Assembly (NCBI GenBank): GCA_015487825.1
Contig: WFOZ01000433.1
Span: 1-9,393, forward strand
Origin: Planctomycetaceae bacterium
Lineage (GTDB): Bacteria > Planctomycetota > Planctomycetia > Planctomycetales > Planctomycetaceae
Reading direction: 5' to 3'
Length of the DNA stretch: 9,393 nucleotides
Part shown: piece by piece, positions 1-7,749 of the stretch
Numbering within the stretch: position 1 is the first letter of the stretch
Layout: each line of letters opens with the position of its first letter
Notes under the pieces: generated by a model
The model's database searches: none
What the model saw: the letters and a program-made list of their open reading frames with translations, nothing else
What the model was told of the DNA's origin: nothing
Translations under genes and position numbers: made by a program

Positions 1-2
1 CT

Positions 3-119
3 TGCTGCAAGTCCTTACCAACACAACAACTTAGTACGCGCTGGCCCTGCCATGAACTGGTCGTCAATTTATTGATGCGAGAAAAATATATTGGCATCTG
101 GCCCTGGGAAGAACCCTAA
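3..119 (+). CDS. Possible C-terminal tail of an upstream gene (partial)
   Basis: The third forward frame is open from the left edge to TAA at 117-119, giving 38 residues ending in EKYIGIWPWEEP. The composition looks protein-like, but a stretch this short stays open by chance fairly often, and a competing frame (1-75, ending NWSSIY) is also open. No family is recognised. If real, the gene would read toward tpsB with about 380 bases between them, so co-transcription would be uncertain. Confidence 0.2.
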   Translation, partial: CCKSLPTQQLSTRWPCHELVVNLLMREKYIGIWPWEEP

Positions 120-445
120 ATAATTGTATGCCAAACGATTTCCCCTGACGATGCTTTCGATGCAAGAATCTCCTCGCAACCATCGCTACACTTTTTTCCT
201 GCCCGGCGTATTGTTTTCAGGCCATTATTTACAATTTGGTCGACTCCCACAAAACCACCTCACTCATCCTATTCTGCCTATCCTTTTTAGTTGTCTTTTG
301 AGTCACTATTCCTCGCATGCGTCATAATCAATAATTCCTGAAGGATAATTACTGAACTTTGTAATGATTGGGCGAGATGATTACTCCAGTAAGTCGAACA
401 AACAGAAACTGGATGATATAGAAACAGATAAGCAGAGCCATATGT

Positions 446-466
446 GCACGTGCCTCTCTCCGGCAC
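446..466. promoter_or_regulatory. Palindrome and small hairpin just upstream of tpsB
   Basis: GCACGTGC at 446-453 is a perfect 8-base palindrome. Overlapping it, GTGCC (450-454) and GGCAC (462-466) form a perfect 5-bp stem with a 7-base loop, followed by a T-rich stretch (467-480). The sites end about 30 bases before the TpsB ATG, so they would lie in the leader or at the promoter. They could be a repressor site, a weak attenuator, or chance. Confidence 0.2.
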
Positions 467-496
467 TTTGTCGCGTTTTTGTGAAGCCGTGGTGTA

Positions 497-2248
497 ATGA
501 AGCAAATTGCCAATACGATTAAATATATTTTAGCAGGATATTTAGTCCTGCTGGTATCGCCGTTGCTGGCTCAAAATTTTGAGCGATATCGCCCGATTCA
601 ACCACCGGTACCTGAGCCGGTTTTTCCTGATCTTAAGCAGGATATCAAACCGGTCATTGGCAGCGATAAAGTTTTACTCAAAGAACTAAAGGCTTTAATA
701 GTTCTCGATGATGCGGCGAAGGTTAATTCTACCGAAGTTGACTCCGATGCTTTTGGGATTGTACGAAACTTTGCCAATCGAAAATCGCTGGTTTATTCTG
801 CGCGATTCGAAAATATTGTCCACCGTCATCTTGGGGGACCAGTTTCACTTCGCAGCCTCAATCAGATGTCTCGCGATATAATCCTGCTTTATCGCAAATG
901 TGGTCAACCTGTTGTAGACGTGGTTATTCCCGAGCAAAAGATATCCGAAGGGATCGTGCAGATCATTGTGATCGAAAGTCGGATCGGTAAGGTGCTTATT
1001 GAAGATGGATGCTATTTTGATGGTTGCGAACTATCGAAATGGATAAATTGCACCCGGGGCGGCAACGCTATTTATGAGCCGTGGATCGAAGATGACTTGT
1101 TCTGGTTGAATCAAAATCCGTTCCGCAAAATTGGAATTGATTTACAGCCCGGCGATCGGGAAGGGACAACAGATGTTATTTTCACCACCAAAGATGTTGC
1201 GCCGGTTCGTGGCTATTTCGGCTATGATGACACCGGAGTTCAAACTTTGGGACTGTCTCGGTTATACACTGGGTTCACATTGGGAAATGTTTTCAATGCA
1301 GATGATACCATTGGCTATCAATACACAACCGATTCTGACTTTCGACGACTCAATGCTCATGCAGTCACCTACAACAACCCAATAAGTCGTGACTATACAT
1401 TCCAGACATATGCAAGTTGGGCAGGAGTGAATCCAACAATCGGAGGCGGCTTTCTTCAGGGAGGAGAGAGCTGGCAAGCCGGTTTCGCCTTCGTTCGCAT
1501 TCTGGAAAAAAGTCGCTTTGTCGATGAAGATATAACCTTTGGGTTTGATTTCAAATCAACAAACAACAACCTCGAATTTGGTGGAATCAATGTGCAGAAT
1601 TCGGAAGCTGAGTTAGCTCAATTACGAATCGGTTACCATCTTTTTGAACGAGATTTGCGTGATCAGTATTCCCGGTTTTCTGCCGATGCTTATTTCTCTC
1701 CGGGACGTGGTTTTTCCAGTCAAAACAATGCTGCTGCTTTCAGCACGATTCGAGCCAATACAGCTCCCCAATATATGTATGGACGAGTGAGATACGAACG
1801 AGCAAAAAACATCAGCGACAACTGGCAGTTAGCATTTCGGGGAGTGGGGCAAATTACTTCGGATCGATTGCTGTTTAGCGAAATGCTGGGGTTTGGGGGT
1901 TACGATACCGTTCGTGGTTACGACCAACGCACAGCCAATGGCGATCATGGCTGGCTGGCAAGTTTTGAATTTGGCCCGCGTCCGATTCCCATTTGTATTC
2001 GTGGGCAGGAAGGGCGATTGAGATTGTATTCGTTCGTTGATTCCGGACAGGCGATTCTGACCGGGCCGCTGCCGGGCGAAAATGCAGAACAAACAATGGT
2101 CAGCACCGGGATTGGCATGCGAATGTCTGTTGCTCAGAATATTTCCTTACGAGCCGACTACGGACACGGCTTCAACAACGTCCCATTATCTCAAGGTTCT
2201 GACCGTTTGCACCTCGGACTGGTTTGGCAATTCGGTCGCTTGCCTTAA
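497..2248 (+). CDS. Two-partner secretion translocator TpsB (FhaC/ShlB/HecB-type outer-membrane protein)
   Basis: This 583-residue protein should form the outer-membrane pore that exports a TpsA exoprotein; length and layout fit the FhaC/ShlB family. A signal peptide spans residues 1-25, with a hydrophobic core and probable cleavage at LLA|Q. A proline-rich linker follows (about 30-50). POTRA 1 spans about 60-158, and POTRA 2 about 160-235, ending in the family-typical NQNPFRKIGIDLQPG stretch (from residue 205). The beta-barrel runs from about 237 to the end, with loop-6 motif VRGY at 472-475, a hallmark of the Omp85/TpsB superfamily, and a terminal strand LGLVWQF followed by GRLP. The ATG is fixed by an in-frame TGA at 482-484; no strong ribosome binding site is visible. 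Unusually, POTRA 2 carries three close cysteines (172, 177, 185). The gene is convergent with its probable cargo gene rather than in an operon with it. Confidence 0.93.
   Translation: MKQIANTIKYILAGYLVLLVSPLLAQNFERYRPIQPPVPEPVFPDLKQDIKPVIGSDKVLLKELKALIVLDDAAKVNSTEVDSDAFGIVRNFANRKSLVYSARFENIVHRHLGGPVSLRSLNQMSRDIILLYRKCGQPVVDVVIPEQKISEGIVQIIVIESRIGKVLIEDGCYFDGCELSKWINCTRGGNAIYEPWIEDDLFWLNQNPFRKIGIDLQPGDREGTTDVIFTTKDVAPVRGYFGYDDTGVQTLGLSRLYTGFTLGNVFNADDTIGYQYTTDSDFRRLNAHAVTYNNPISRDYTFQTYASWAGVNPTIGGGFLQGGESWQAGFAFVRILEKSRFVDEDITFGFDFKSTNNNLEFGGINVQNSEAELAQLRIGYHLFERDLRDQYSRFSADAYFSPGRGFSSQNNAAAFSTIRANTAPQYMYGRVRYERAKNISDNWQLAFRGVGQITSDRLLFSEMLGFGGYDTVRGYDQRTANGDHGWLASFEFGPRPIPICIRGQEGRLRLYSFVDSGQAILTGPLPGENAEQTMVSTGIGMRMSVAQNISLRADYGHGFNNVPLSQGSDRLHLGLVWQFGRLP
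2245..2248. other. Shared TTAA: overlapping stop codons of convergent tpsB and tpsA
   Basis: The palindrome TTAA supplies the TAA of the forward gene (2246-2248) and, on the other strand, the TAA of the reverse gene (2247-2245). The two genes therefore meet tail to tail with no spacer. Any transcript running past either stop is immediately antisense to the partner gene. This is read directly from the sequence. Confidence 0.95.
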
Positions 2249-5200
2249 TTGCTTGCTTGCAAACTGTTGATACGAATTTCAAACGGAATCGTTCCTTCTT
2301 CGATGGGTGAAGAATCTTCTTCCTCTTCGCCTGGGCTGCCGGGCAAACCGATCCAGTTAATATTGCCCGGTCCCGTTGGTTTGACAAGGGAATCAGCAGA
2401 ATCGAAGTAATTTTGATAACGGGAGAAAGTATCCTGCGTCAGGTTATCGACATTAACCAACGCAGAACGCGGTTCGACTGTTAATGTCCCTTCAGCAAAT
2501 GTAATGTTGTAATTGTTGACATCCAACGAACCGAGCGGATTGGATGCAAAGATTGAATAGGTACCAACCAAAGCATCCGCAGGTGTCCCTGTGCTGGCAA
2601 GAGTGACGCTGTTTACCGTCTCACTATTCTTGAGACCGCTGGTGGTGAAACCAGTCGTGCCATCAAGAACAATCAAATTGGTAATTTCTTTCGTTACATC
2701 AATTGGCGTGATCGTTAAATCTGCCGGATTAACCGTGAAACCATTCACCAGGGTGCCGAAGGTAATGTTGTAGTTGGCGGCATCAAAACTGGTGCTGCTG
2801 GTGATTGCGGTGGCGTTGATGTCATACGTTCCGGCATCGGCTAAAACTGGTCTGCCGAGGCTGTTCAGGGCGACCGTGTTGATCGCGTCTCCGTTTTTCA
2901 AGCCGGTCGCGTTGAATTCATTCCCGGTGAAGGTGAACAGATCGCCGTAGACCTTGTTCTGGGCAGTCGCGGTGATCGTCAAGGCGGCCGGGTTGATTGT
3001 GAAAGTACCACTGGTCGAACCGATCAGCGTGTAACTCGGATCAATATTAGTCGCATCAACGCTCAACGTATAAATACCAGCGTTTGAACTGGCTGTCAGA
3101 GAGAAGTTGTTGGTCAGTCCGATACTTGCCAGTGTGTCACCAGAAAGTAATGTTCCGCTTACTAGATCAAGACCGGGGTTGATTGGTGTGTTGCCGTATG
3201 TGGAGGTACCGTTATTGGCATTGACAATCAAATCAACAATAACCGATAGGTAGAAGGCAAAATTGCCATCGACTGCATTTATACTGTAAGGACCATTAAA
3301 CGGCTGAAAAGTTCCCTGAAGATTAGGTAAACTGCTGGTGAATGTAGCCACATCAACACCGTTCAGTTTGGTGCCATCTGCTGCTTGGAAACTATTTCCT
3401 CTCGGCAGATAAAAACGGAGTTCCCCACCATTGGCGGTTGGTGCACTGAAGAATTGTGAGTTACTATCTGTTACCAATTGATCTGTCGTGTTATTGCCAG
3501 TAAAATTTCCCGCTCCAATAGCGATGCGCGTCTTACCACTCGCGTAGGTGCCATCGGTGTCTATCAAATGTCCGATAAAGGCGTTTGTTAGCGTTGCACT
3601 GCCCCCGACTCGCAGGTTGATATCCCCTCTCACTATGTTGCCGGCATCACCATCTCCGGGGTCATCACCATGTCCAATCAAAACATAACGCTCTGATATA
3701 TCAGCTCCAGACAAAATGAGGTTGCCATCCAGTGTAACGTCAATAGATCCATTGTGGTTACCATCAGACCCCATCCCTCCTAGGCCTAACTGTGCAAAGG
3801 AAAACCTGCCGCTCCCTGCAGAAAAAGTGATATTATTTGCTTGAGTGATTGTGATGTTACCCCCTTTGAAGGCTTTAGCCAAGAAACCTCCATGTCCTAG
3901 AAACGCATAGGATATTAGGCCTCCACCAGCGGCAAAAGTGATATCATTTGCTTCGGTGATAGTGATTGCCCCGCTGTGATCTCCAATAGCCGAAGCCAAG
4001 TATCCCCCGTGGCCCAATTGCACATAAGAAAGAGTATTATTTCCCCCCACGAAGGTGATGTTGTTTACATGGGCAATCGTGATTTCCCCGCTGTGGTTCC
4101 CACTGGCTCTTTGCCCTCCCTGTCCAAGTTGTGCGTAGGCTGTATTCCCTTCTCCTGAAGAAAAATTAATATCTCTCGCTCGGATAATCGTAATCTTACC
4201 ATTCTGATTTCCATCTGCCTTCAAACCCCCTTGACCAAGCTGTGCGTAAGCTCCGCCGCCATCCCCCGCAGTAAAAACAATGTCTCGACCGACCTCCAAT
4301 TCAATTTCGCTATCAACAAAAGCTTCTGCAATGTTATTAAAATTCAGATCAGCTCCAACATGTCCAATTTGGACGTAACTGGCATTTGACGTGTCTCCAC
4401 CGGTGGCAATAACGTCATTGATGGTGTGCACAATAATGTCACCTTTAATTTTTACATTATTGCCGGTTGTTGAACCCAAATCGAGATCAAACCCACCCAA
4501 AGCAATACCGTCAGTAACCTGAAAGCCAAGTTGAGAAAAACGCCCTTTCAGGCCTGCGCCATTACCTGCTTGGAGTTTTACATCGTAGGCAAAGACATTC
4601 GTATTTCCCCCGCGGCTACCGACAGCAACCCCGCTGGTTTGAGCGCCATCTCCGATGAAAACACTGCCACCGTTATTGCCAAATAAAGTGGTACTGGTGA
4701 CGTCAGCAGTTACAAAATCGTTTATATTGAATGCCGTACTTCCGTCCCAGCCAGCTACGATATTTATGTCTCCAGTAGCACCCTTACGATTTTGTAGACT
4801 TCCCTTAAATGTTATGTTTCCACCCGCAATATAACTGTAAGTATTAATAGTACTGTAGCTGCCGGTATTCATAAGGTTACTCAGCGTGATGTTTCCCTTA
4901 GCTTCCAGCGTCATGTCCCCATCGTTCTTCTTGCCACCAGGGCCTAACAGATGACCAATCCAACCGAATTCAACCTTGGCATCGCCGCCAACTTGTAGGA
5001 CTATATCACCACCTGCATTATCTCTTGAGCTATCGTCATCATGACCGATCAGAGCATATTGGCCCAACGAATTATTTCCGATCATGGTTAAATTTCCGTC
5101 TAATACAACATCGATTTCTCCACGTTGATTACCACTAGAACCCAATCCACCATTTCCTAGCTGCGCATAGGATTGAAGACCATCTCCGGATTTAAAAGAG

Positions 5201-7749
5201 ATACTATTCGCATTGGATATTGTAATCGCACCGCGGTGCAAACCAGTAGAAGAGGCTCCTCCGTTGCCAAGGTGTGCATAGCTGGAGTCGCCACTTCCCG
5301 CCAAAAAAGTAATATTATTAGCTTGCGTAATTGTGATCGCTCCACCCTTATAACCATTAGAAGAAGCCCCTCCAATACCAAGCTGTGCAAAGCTGGAGTC
5401 TCCACTTCCCGCCATAAAAATAACATTATTCGCTTGGGCAATTGTGATTGCTCCATTTAGACTTCCATCTACAAAAGCTCCTCCTCGACCTAGCAGTGCA
5501 TAGGACTGAACTCCTTTTCCAGCAACAAACAAGATATCGTTTGCCTGCATAATAGTGATCACTCCAGACTTATTACCCGATGCAGCTATTCCTCCTTGCC
5601 CCAGTTGCGAGTAGGCTTGGAATCCTTCTCCTGATGAAAATGTTATATCATTCACTTGTGAGATTGTTATTTCCCATCCTTGACGACCATATACAAAGGC
5701 GCCTCCATTACCCAACTGCGCATAGGCACGTGATCCCTTTCCAGCGGTAAAGGTAATATCTCGACCAACAGCCAATTCGATCACACCGAATGAATTAGCT
5801 TCTGCATTGGAATTTCCAATCAAGTCCAATTCAGCTCCAACACTACCAATTTGAACGTAGTTAAATTCTGAAGTCTCCCCTCCAATCGCAGTAACATCAT
5901 TGATACTGTGTACGGTGATACCGCCATTAACAATCACATTGGCCCCATCTGCTGATCCCGGATCAAGATCAAAGCCACCTAACGCAACACCATCTGAAAT
6001 CTGGAAACCAAGTTGAGCAAAGCGACCATCACTACCTGCCCCGTTTCCAGCTTGCAAGTTAACATCGTATGCAAAGACATTATTACTTCCGTTGCGGCTT
6101 GCGACTGCGATGCCGGTTGTCTGCGAACCATCTCCTATGAAAACACTGCCGTTGTTATTGCCGAACAGCGTCGTATTGGTTACATCTGCATTCAAGAACG
6201 TGGCGGTATTAAACGGGGTAACACCATCCCAGCCGGCGATAAGATTCAAGTCTCCGCCGGTTGCGTTTCGGTTTTGGATACTTGCATTAAAGCGGACATC
6301 TCGATGAGCAAGCATCGTCAGTGAATTCGGGGAGTCCCAGAAGATATTTGCGTTGACGATAATATCCCCCGCATCGGCGTTGTTGCCGGAAGAACCGAAG
6401 CCGGCGACATCGGTCGTTGTCTGGATGGTGACATTGTTGGTTCCCAAGGCAGTCAGAATATTCCCGGCTGCGGTGGCATCAATCGTATAAGTGAATGGAT
6501 CAAGCAGCAGATCGCCGCCACCGGTATCGACCAATCCTGCAAAGTTCAGACTCGCTTTCCCGGAAACTTCCGTAAATCCACCTGCTCCGATTTGGCTCCC
6601 TCGGTTCGAAACAGTTCCGAAATAATCGGTTGCTCCATCGGACCAGATAATGACCGTCCCGCCATCACCCGAAACGCCTGCATCGGCTTTCAAAATCGAA
6701 TTGGCATCAATGAATGTAGACTGCGAATTGATAATTGATGCGTCATTCCCCTGGAACCCTCCGCCAATGTTAATCGTTCCGCCACCGTTTTCGCCGGAAG
6801 CATCAATCATCGCATCTTGTAATTCAACTTGCTTGCCAGTAACCGTGACCGTGCCGCCAGTTTCTCCCTGGACATCAATACGACCGGAAACCGTTGCCTG
6901 TCCCTCACCTGCATCGACGACAACATTTCCGCCTGCCTCATTTTTCGACGCAGCAATAATCGCTTCCTGAATGACCGTTCCGCCCGGACTAACCAGATAA
7001 ACTTCGCCGCCCACTTCAATCGCCCCGGTTGCCCGTAACGTGCCGCTGTTTTTAATCAGCCCCGATGTTTCGCTGATCCCGTTGATCAAAGTCGCTTGAT
7101 CTGCCTGCGTATAAACGCCACCCCCTTTTAAGGTGACACTGCCGCCAGTCAGCAGGTTGATGCTGCCGCCGTTGCTTTCGATCAAACCTTCGTTGATGAC
7201 CGTTCCACCAATCAACGTTGTGCCACCCGTTCCGGTATATATTTTCCCCTGATTGATAATGCTCGCGTTACTGTCGCCACGAAAGTTAAGCACGCCCCCC
7301 TGCATGAATTCGTTCGTTGAAATATCGAGCACCGAAGCCGTGAAGCCGTTTGTGTTGATCACCCCGGAAGACCCAACGATTACCCCGGACGGATTGACCA
7401 GATAAACATTGCCGTTTGAATTCAGGTTCCCGAAAATCGCAGAGGGATTATTCGGCGTGATCACACGATTCAGCACTGCAGAGTTGATTCCCGGCTGATT
7501 AAAGTTCATCGTGTGACCGGCATCGATATTAAACGAATTCCAGTTGATCACCGTGCGATCTGTTTGTGTGGTGATATCGAGCGTTGTCCCCTGATGCACA
7601 ATACTTGCGTTCCCGCCAACCACGACGGCTCCATCATGAGCATTAACCTGCGAGCAGTGCGAAAGTGGAGCAAACAAAAACTGCTGAGATAACATCGCGA
7701 GAGTTGCAACAATCCGCAGGAATTTGTCTCGTCTAGTAAGAAAATTCAT
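2245..7749 (-). CDS. TpsA exoprotein: haemagglutinin-like, repeat-rich, with C-terminal MBG domains
   Basis: This is a 1834-residue secreted adhesin-like protein, the probable cargo of the neighbouring TpsB. A basic n-region (TRRDKFLR) and hydrophobic stretch (about 13-29) form the signal peptide. The TPS/haemagglutination-activity domain follows (about 36-290), with INWNSFNID, an AIFGNLNSNGNVYLVNPSG-type core and NPSG at 119-122. A second conserved stretch (about 390-416, VSGKASLNFAG to LLLDPF) is seen in many TpsA proteins. The stalk (about 480-1400) is a large duplication carrying two arrays of 37-residue repeats, suggesting a long beta-helix. Two MBG domains of the YGX type follow (YGN at 1518, KVYGD around 1601), plus a third degenerate one (about 1685-1765), then an acidic tail (EEEED). 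One cysteine is seen, in the signal region. An in-frame TAA two codons upstream fixes the ATG; the ribosome binding site is weak. No toxin domain or membrane anchor is recognised. Confidence 0.93.
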   Translation of the reverse strand: MNFLTRRDKFLRIVATLAMLSQQFLFAPLSHCSQVNAHDGAVVVGGNASIVHQGTTLDITTQTDRTVINWNSFNIDAGHTMNFNQPGINSAVLNRVITPNNPSAIFGNLNSNGNVYLVNPSGVIVGSSGVINTNGFTASVLDISTNEFMQGGVLNFRGDSNASIINQGKIYTGTGGTTLIGGTVINEGLIESNGGSINLLTGGSVTLKGGGVYTQADQATLINGISETSGLIKNSGTLRATGAIEVGGEVYLVSPGGTVIQEAIIAASKNEAGGNVVVDAGEGQATVSGRIDVQGETGGTVTVTGKQVELQDAMIDASGENGGGTINIGGGFQGNDASIINSQSTFIDANSILKADAGVSGDGGTVIIWSDGATDYFGTVSNRGSQIGAGGFTEVSGKASLNFAGLVDTGGGDLLLDPFTYTIDATAAGNILTALGTNNVTIQTTTDVAGFGSSGNNADAGDIIVNANIFWDSPNSLTMLAHRDVRFNASIQNRNATGGDLNLIAGWDGVTPFNTATFLNADVTNTTLFGNNNGSVFIGDGSQTTGIAVASRNGSNNVFAYDVNLQAGNGAGSDGRFAQLGFQISDGVALGGFDLDPGSADGANVIVNGGITVHSINDVTAIGGETSEFNYVQIGSVGAELDLIGNSNAEANSFGVIELAVGRDITFTAGKGSRAYAQLGNGGAFVYGRQGWEITISQVNDITFSSGEGFQAYSQLGQGGIAASGNKSGVITIMQANDILFVAGKGVQSYALLGRGGAFVDGSLNGAITIAQANNVIFMAGSGDSSFAQLGIGGASSNGYKGGAITITQANNITFLAGSGDSSYAHLGNGGASSTGLHRGAITISNANSISFKSGDGLQSYAQLGNGGLGSSGNQRGEIDVVLDGNLTMIGNNSLGQYALIGHDDDSSRDNAGGDIVLQVGGDAKVEFGWIGHLLGPGGKKNDGDMTLEAKGNITLSNLMNTGSYSTINTYSYIAGGNITFKGSLQNRKGATGDINIVAGWDGSTAFNINDFVTADVTSTTLFGNNGGSVFIGDGAQTSGVAVGSRGGNTNVFAYDVKLQAGNGAGLKGRFSQLGFQVTDGIALGGFDLDLGSTTGNNVKIKGDIIVHTINDVIATGGDTSNASYVQIGHVGADLNFNNIAEAFVDSEIELEVGRDIVFTAGDGGGAYAQLGQGGLKADGNQNGKITIIRARDINFSSGEGNTAYAQLGQGGQRASGNHSGEITIAHVNNITFVGGNNTLSYVQLGHGGYLASAIGDHSGAITITEANDITFAAGGGLISYAFLGHGGFLAKAFKGGNITITQANNITFSAGSGRFSFAQLGLGGMGSDGNHNGSIDVTLDGNLILSGADISERYVLIGHGDDPGDGDAGNIVRGDINLRVGGSATLTNAFIGHLIDTDGTYASGKTRIAIGAGNFTGNNTTDQLVTDSNSQFFSAPTANGGELRFYLPRGNSFQAADGTKLNGVDVATFTSSLPNLQGTFQPFNGPYSINAVDGNFAFYLSVIVDLIVNANNGTSTYGNTPINPGLDLVSGTLLSGDTLASIGLTNNFSLTASSNAGIYTLSVDATNIDPSYTLIGSTSGTFTINPAALTITATAQNKVYGDLFTFTGNEFNATGLKNGDAINTVALNSLGRPVLADAGTYDINATAITSSTSFDAANYNITFGTLVNGFTVNPADLTITPIDVTKEITNLIVLDGTTGFTTSGLKNSETVNSVTLASTGTPADALVGTYSIFASNPLGSLDVNNYNITFAEGTLTVEPRSALVNVDNLTQDTFSRYQNYFDSADSLVKPTGPGNINWIGLPGSPGEEEEDSSPIEEGTIPFEIRINSLQASN
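2339..2370. other. 8-bp inverted repeat inside the 3' end of tpsA
   Basis: CCGGGCAA (2339-2346) and TTGCCCGG (2363-2370) are perfect inverted arms around a 16-base loop. The site lies about 90 bases past the tpsB stop, so it could be a transcript-end structure for tpsB. There is no following T-tract, and both arms encode Pro-Gly in TpsA, so it may simply reflect coding sequence. Confidence 0.2.
3553..4824 (-). repeat. Large internal duplication of tpsA, second copy
   Basis: The protein segment from GGNITFKGSLQNRKG to AFIGHLIDTDG (roughly residues 976-1399) repeats the order and wording of the upstream block at 4935-6303. Shared landmarks in order are an LQNR/IQNR start, IVAGWDG, TTLFGNN, GSVFIGDG, NVFAYDV, LQAGNGAG, ALGGFDLD, a VQIG line, the 37-residue array, and a closing IGHL. 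Boundaries are approximate because they were placed by eye. Confidence 0.8.
3625..4308 (-). repeat. 37-residue glycine-rich repeat array B in tpsA (six units)
   Basis: Units start on the reverse strand at 4308, 4197, 4086, 3969, 3858 and 3747. Four are exactly 37 residues; the third is 39 and the last, divergent one is 41. The consensus is roughly xITIxQANxITFxAGxG, then SYAQLGxGG, then a variable glycine-rich tail. The strand-turn-strand pattern suits beta-helix rungs. The array has one unit fewer than array A. Confidence 0.85.
4935..6303 (-). repeat. Large internal duplication of tpsA, first copy
   Basis: This block runs from RDVRFNASIQNR to FGWIGHLLGPGG (about residues 483-938) and matches the block at 3553-4824 landmark for landmark. 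A non-duplicated linker of about 110 bases (4825-4934, protein around NLMNTGSYSTINTYSYIA) separates the copies. Similarity is also visible in the DNA, for example at 4528-4544 against 6008-6024. Edges were set by eye. Confidence 0.8.
5008..5784 (-). repeat. 37-residue glycine-rich repeat array A in tpsA (seven units)
   Basis: Seven consecutive units of exactly 111 bases start on the reverse strand at 5784, 5673, 5562, 5451, 5340, 5229 and 5118. Units 1-6 share the ITIxQANxIxFxAGxG and SYAQLGxGG signature; unit 7 is divergent and closes the array, as its counterpart does in array B. Units 4 and 5 are the most alike, both with AGSGDSS and GGASS, which points to the most recent unit duplication. 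Confidence 0.88.

Larger units (their letters stand above)
1..496. other. Upstream region without a convincing gene
   Basis: No well-supported gene is seen between the left edge and the TpsB start. The longest open stretch (124-327, +) has no recognisable protein character and no ribosome binding site, and is treated as chance. It does encode QFGRLP at 232-249, the same six residues that end TpsB. A nine-base direct repeat CTGGCCCTG lies at 41-49 and 98-106. Small dyads occur at 332-351 (imperfect), 381-392 (TTACT/AGTAA) and 446-466. CATAAT at 323-328 resembles a -10 box, but the only -35-like TTGAGT (298-303) is 19 bases away. No promoter for the downstream gene can be assigned with confidence. 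Confidence 0.5.

Noticed and set aside
2245..2700. Contact-dependent inhibition (CdiA) toxin tip at the TpsA C-terminus
   Set aside because: No VENN-type motif, no toxin domain, and no small immunity gene follows; the C-terminus is MBG-like and acidic.
5173..5460. Forward frame of 95 codons antisense to the TpsA repeats
   Set aside because: It is kept open by the 111-base periodicity of the real reverse-strand gene; it lacks protein-like character and a ribosome binding site.
3625..5784. Regularly spaced repeats as a CRISPR array
   Set aside because: The period is 111 bases, in frame with a coding sequence, and the units diverge by amino-acid substitution; there are no identical short repeats with unique spacers.
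7269..7281. RGDS at TpsA residues 157-160 and RGD at 1374-1376 (3622-3630), reminiscent of the integrin-binding RGD of Bordetella FHA
   Set aside because: Both are short chance-prone motifs; one lies in the TPS domain and the other in a divergent repeat unit, and nothing suggests an animal host.
7645..7665. LSHC near the end of the TpsA signal region as a lipobox
   Set aside because: The residue before the cysteine is histidine, which does not fit the lipobox position normally held by Gly, Ala or Ser; TpsA proteins use ordinary signal peptides.
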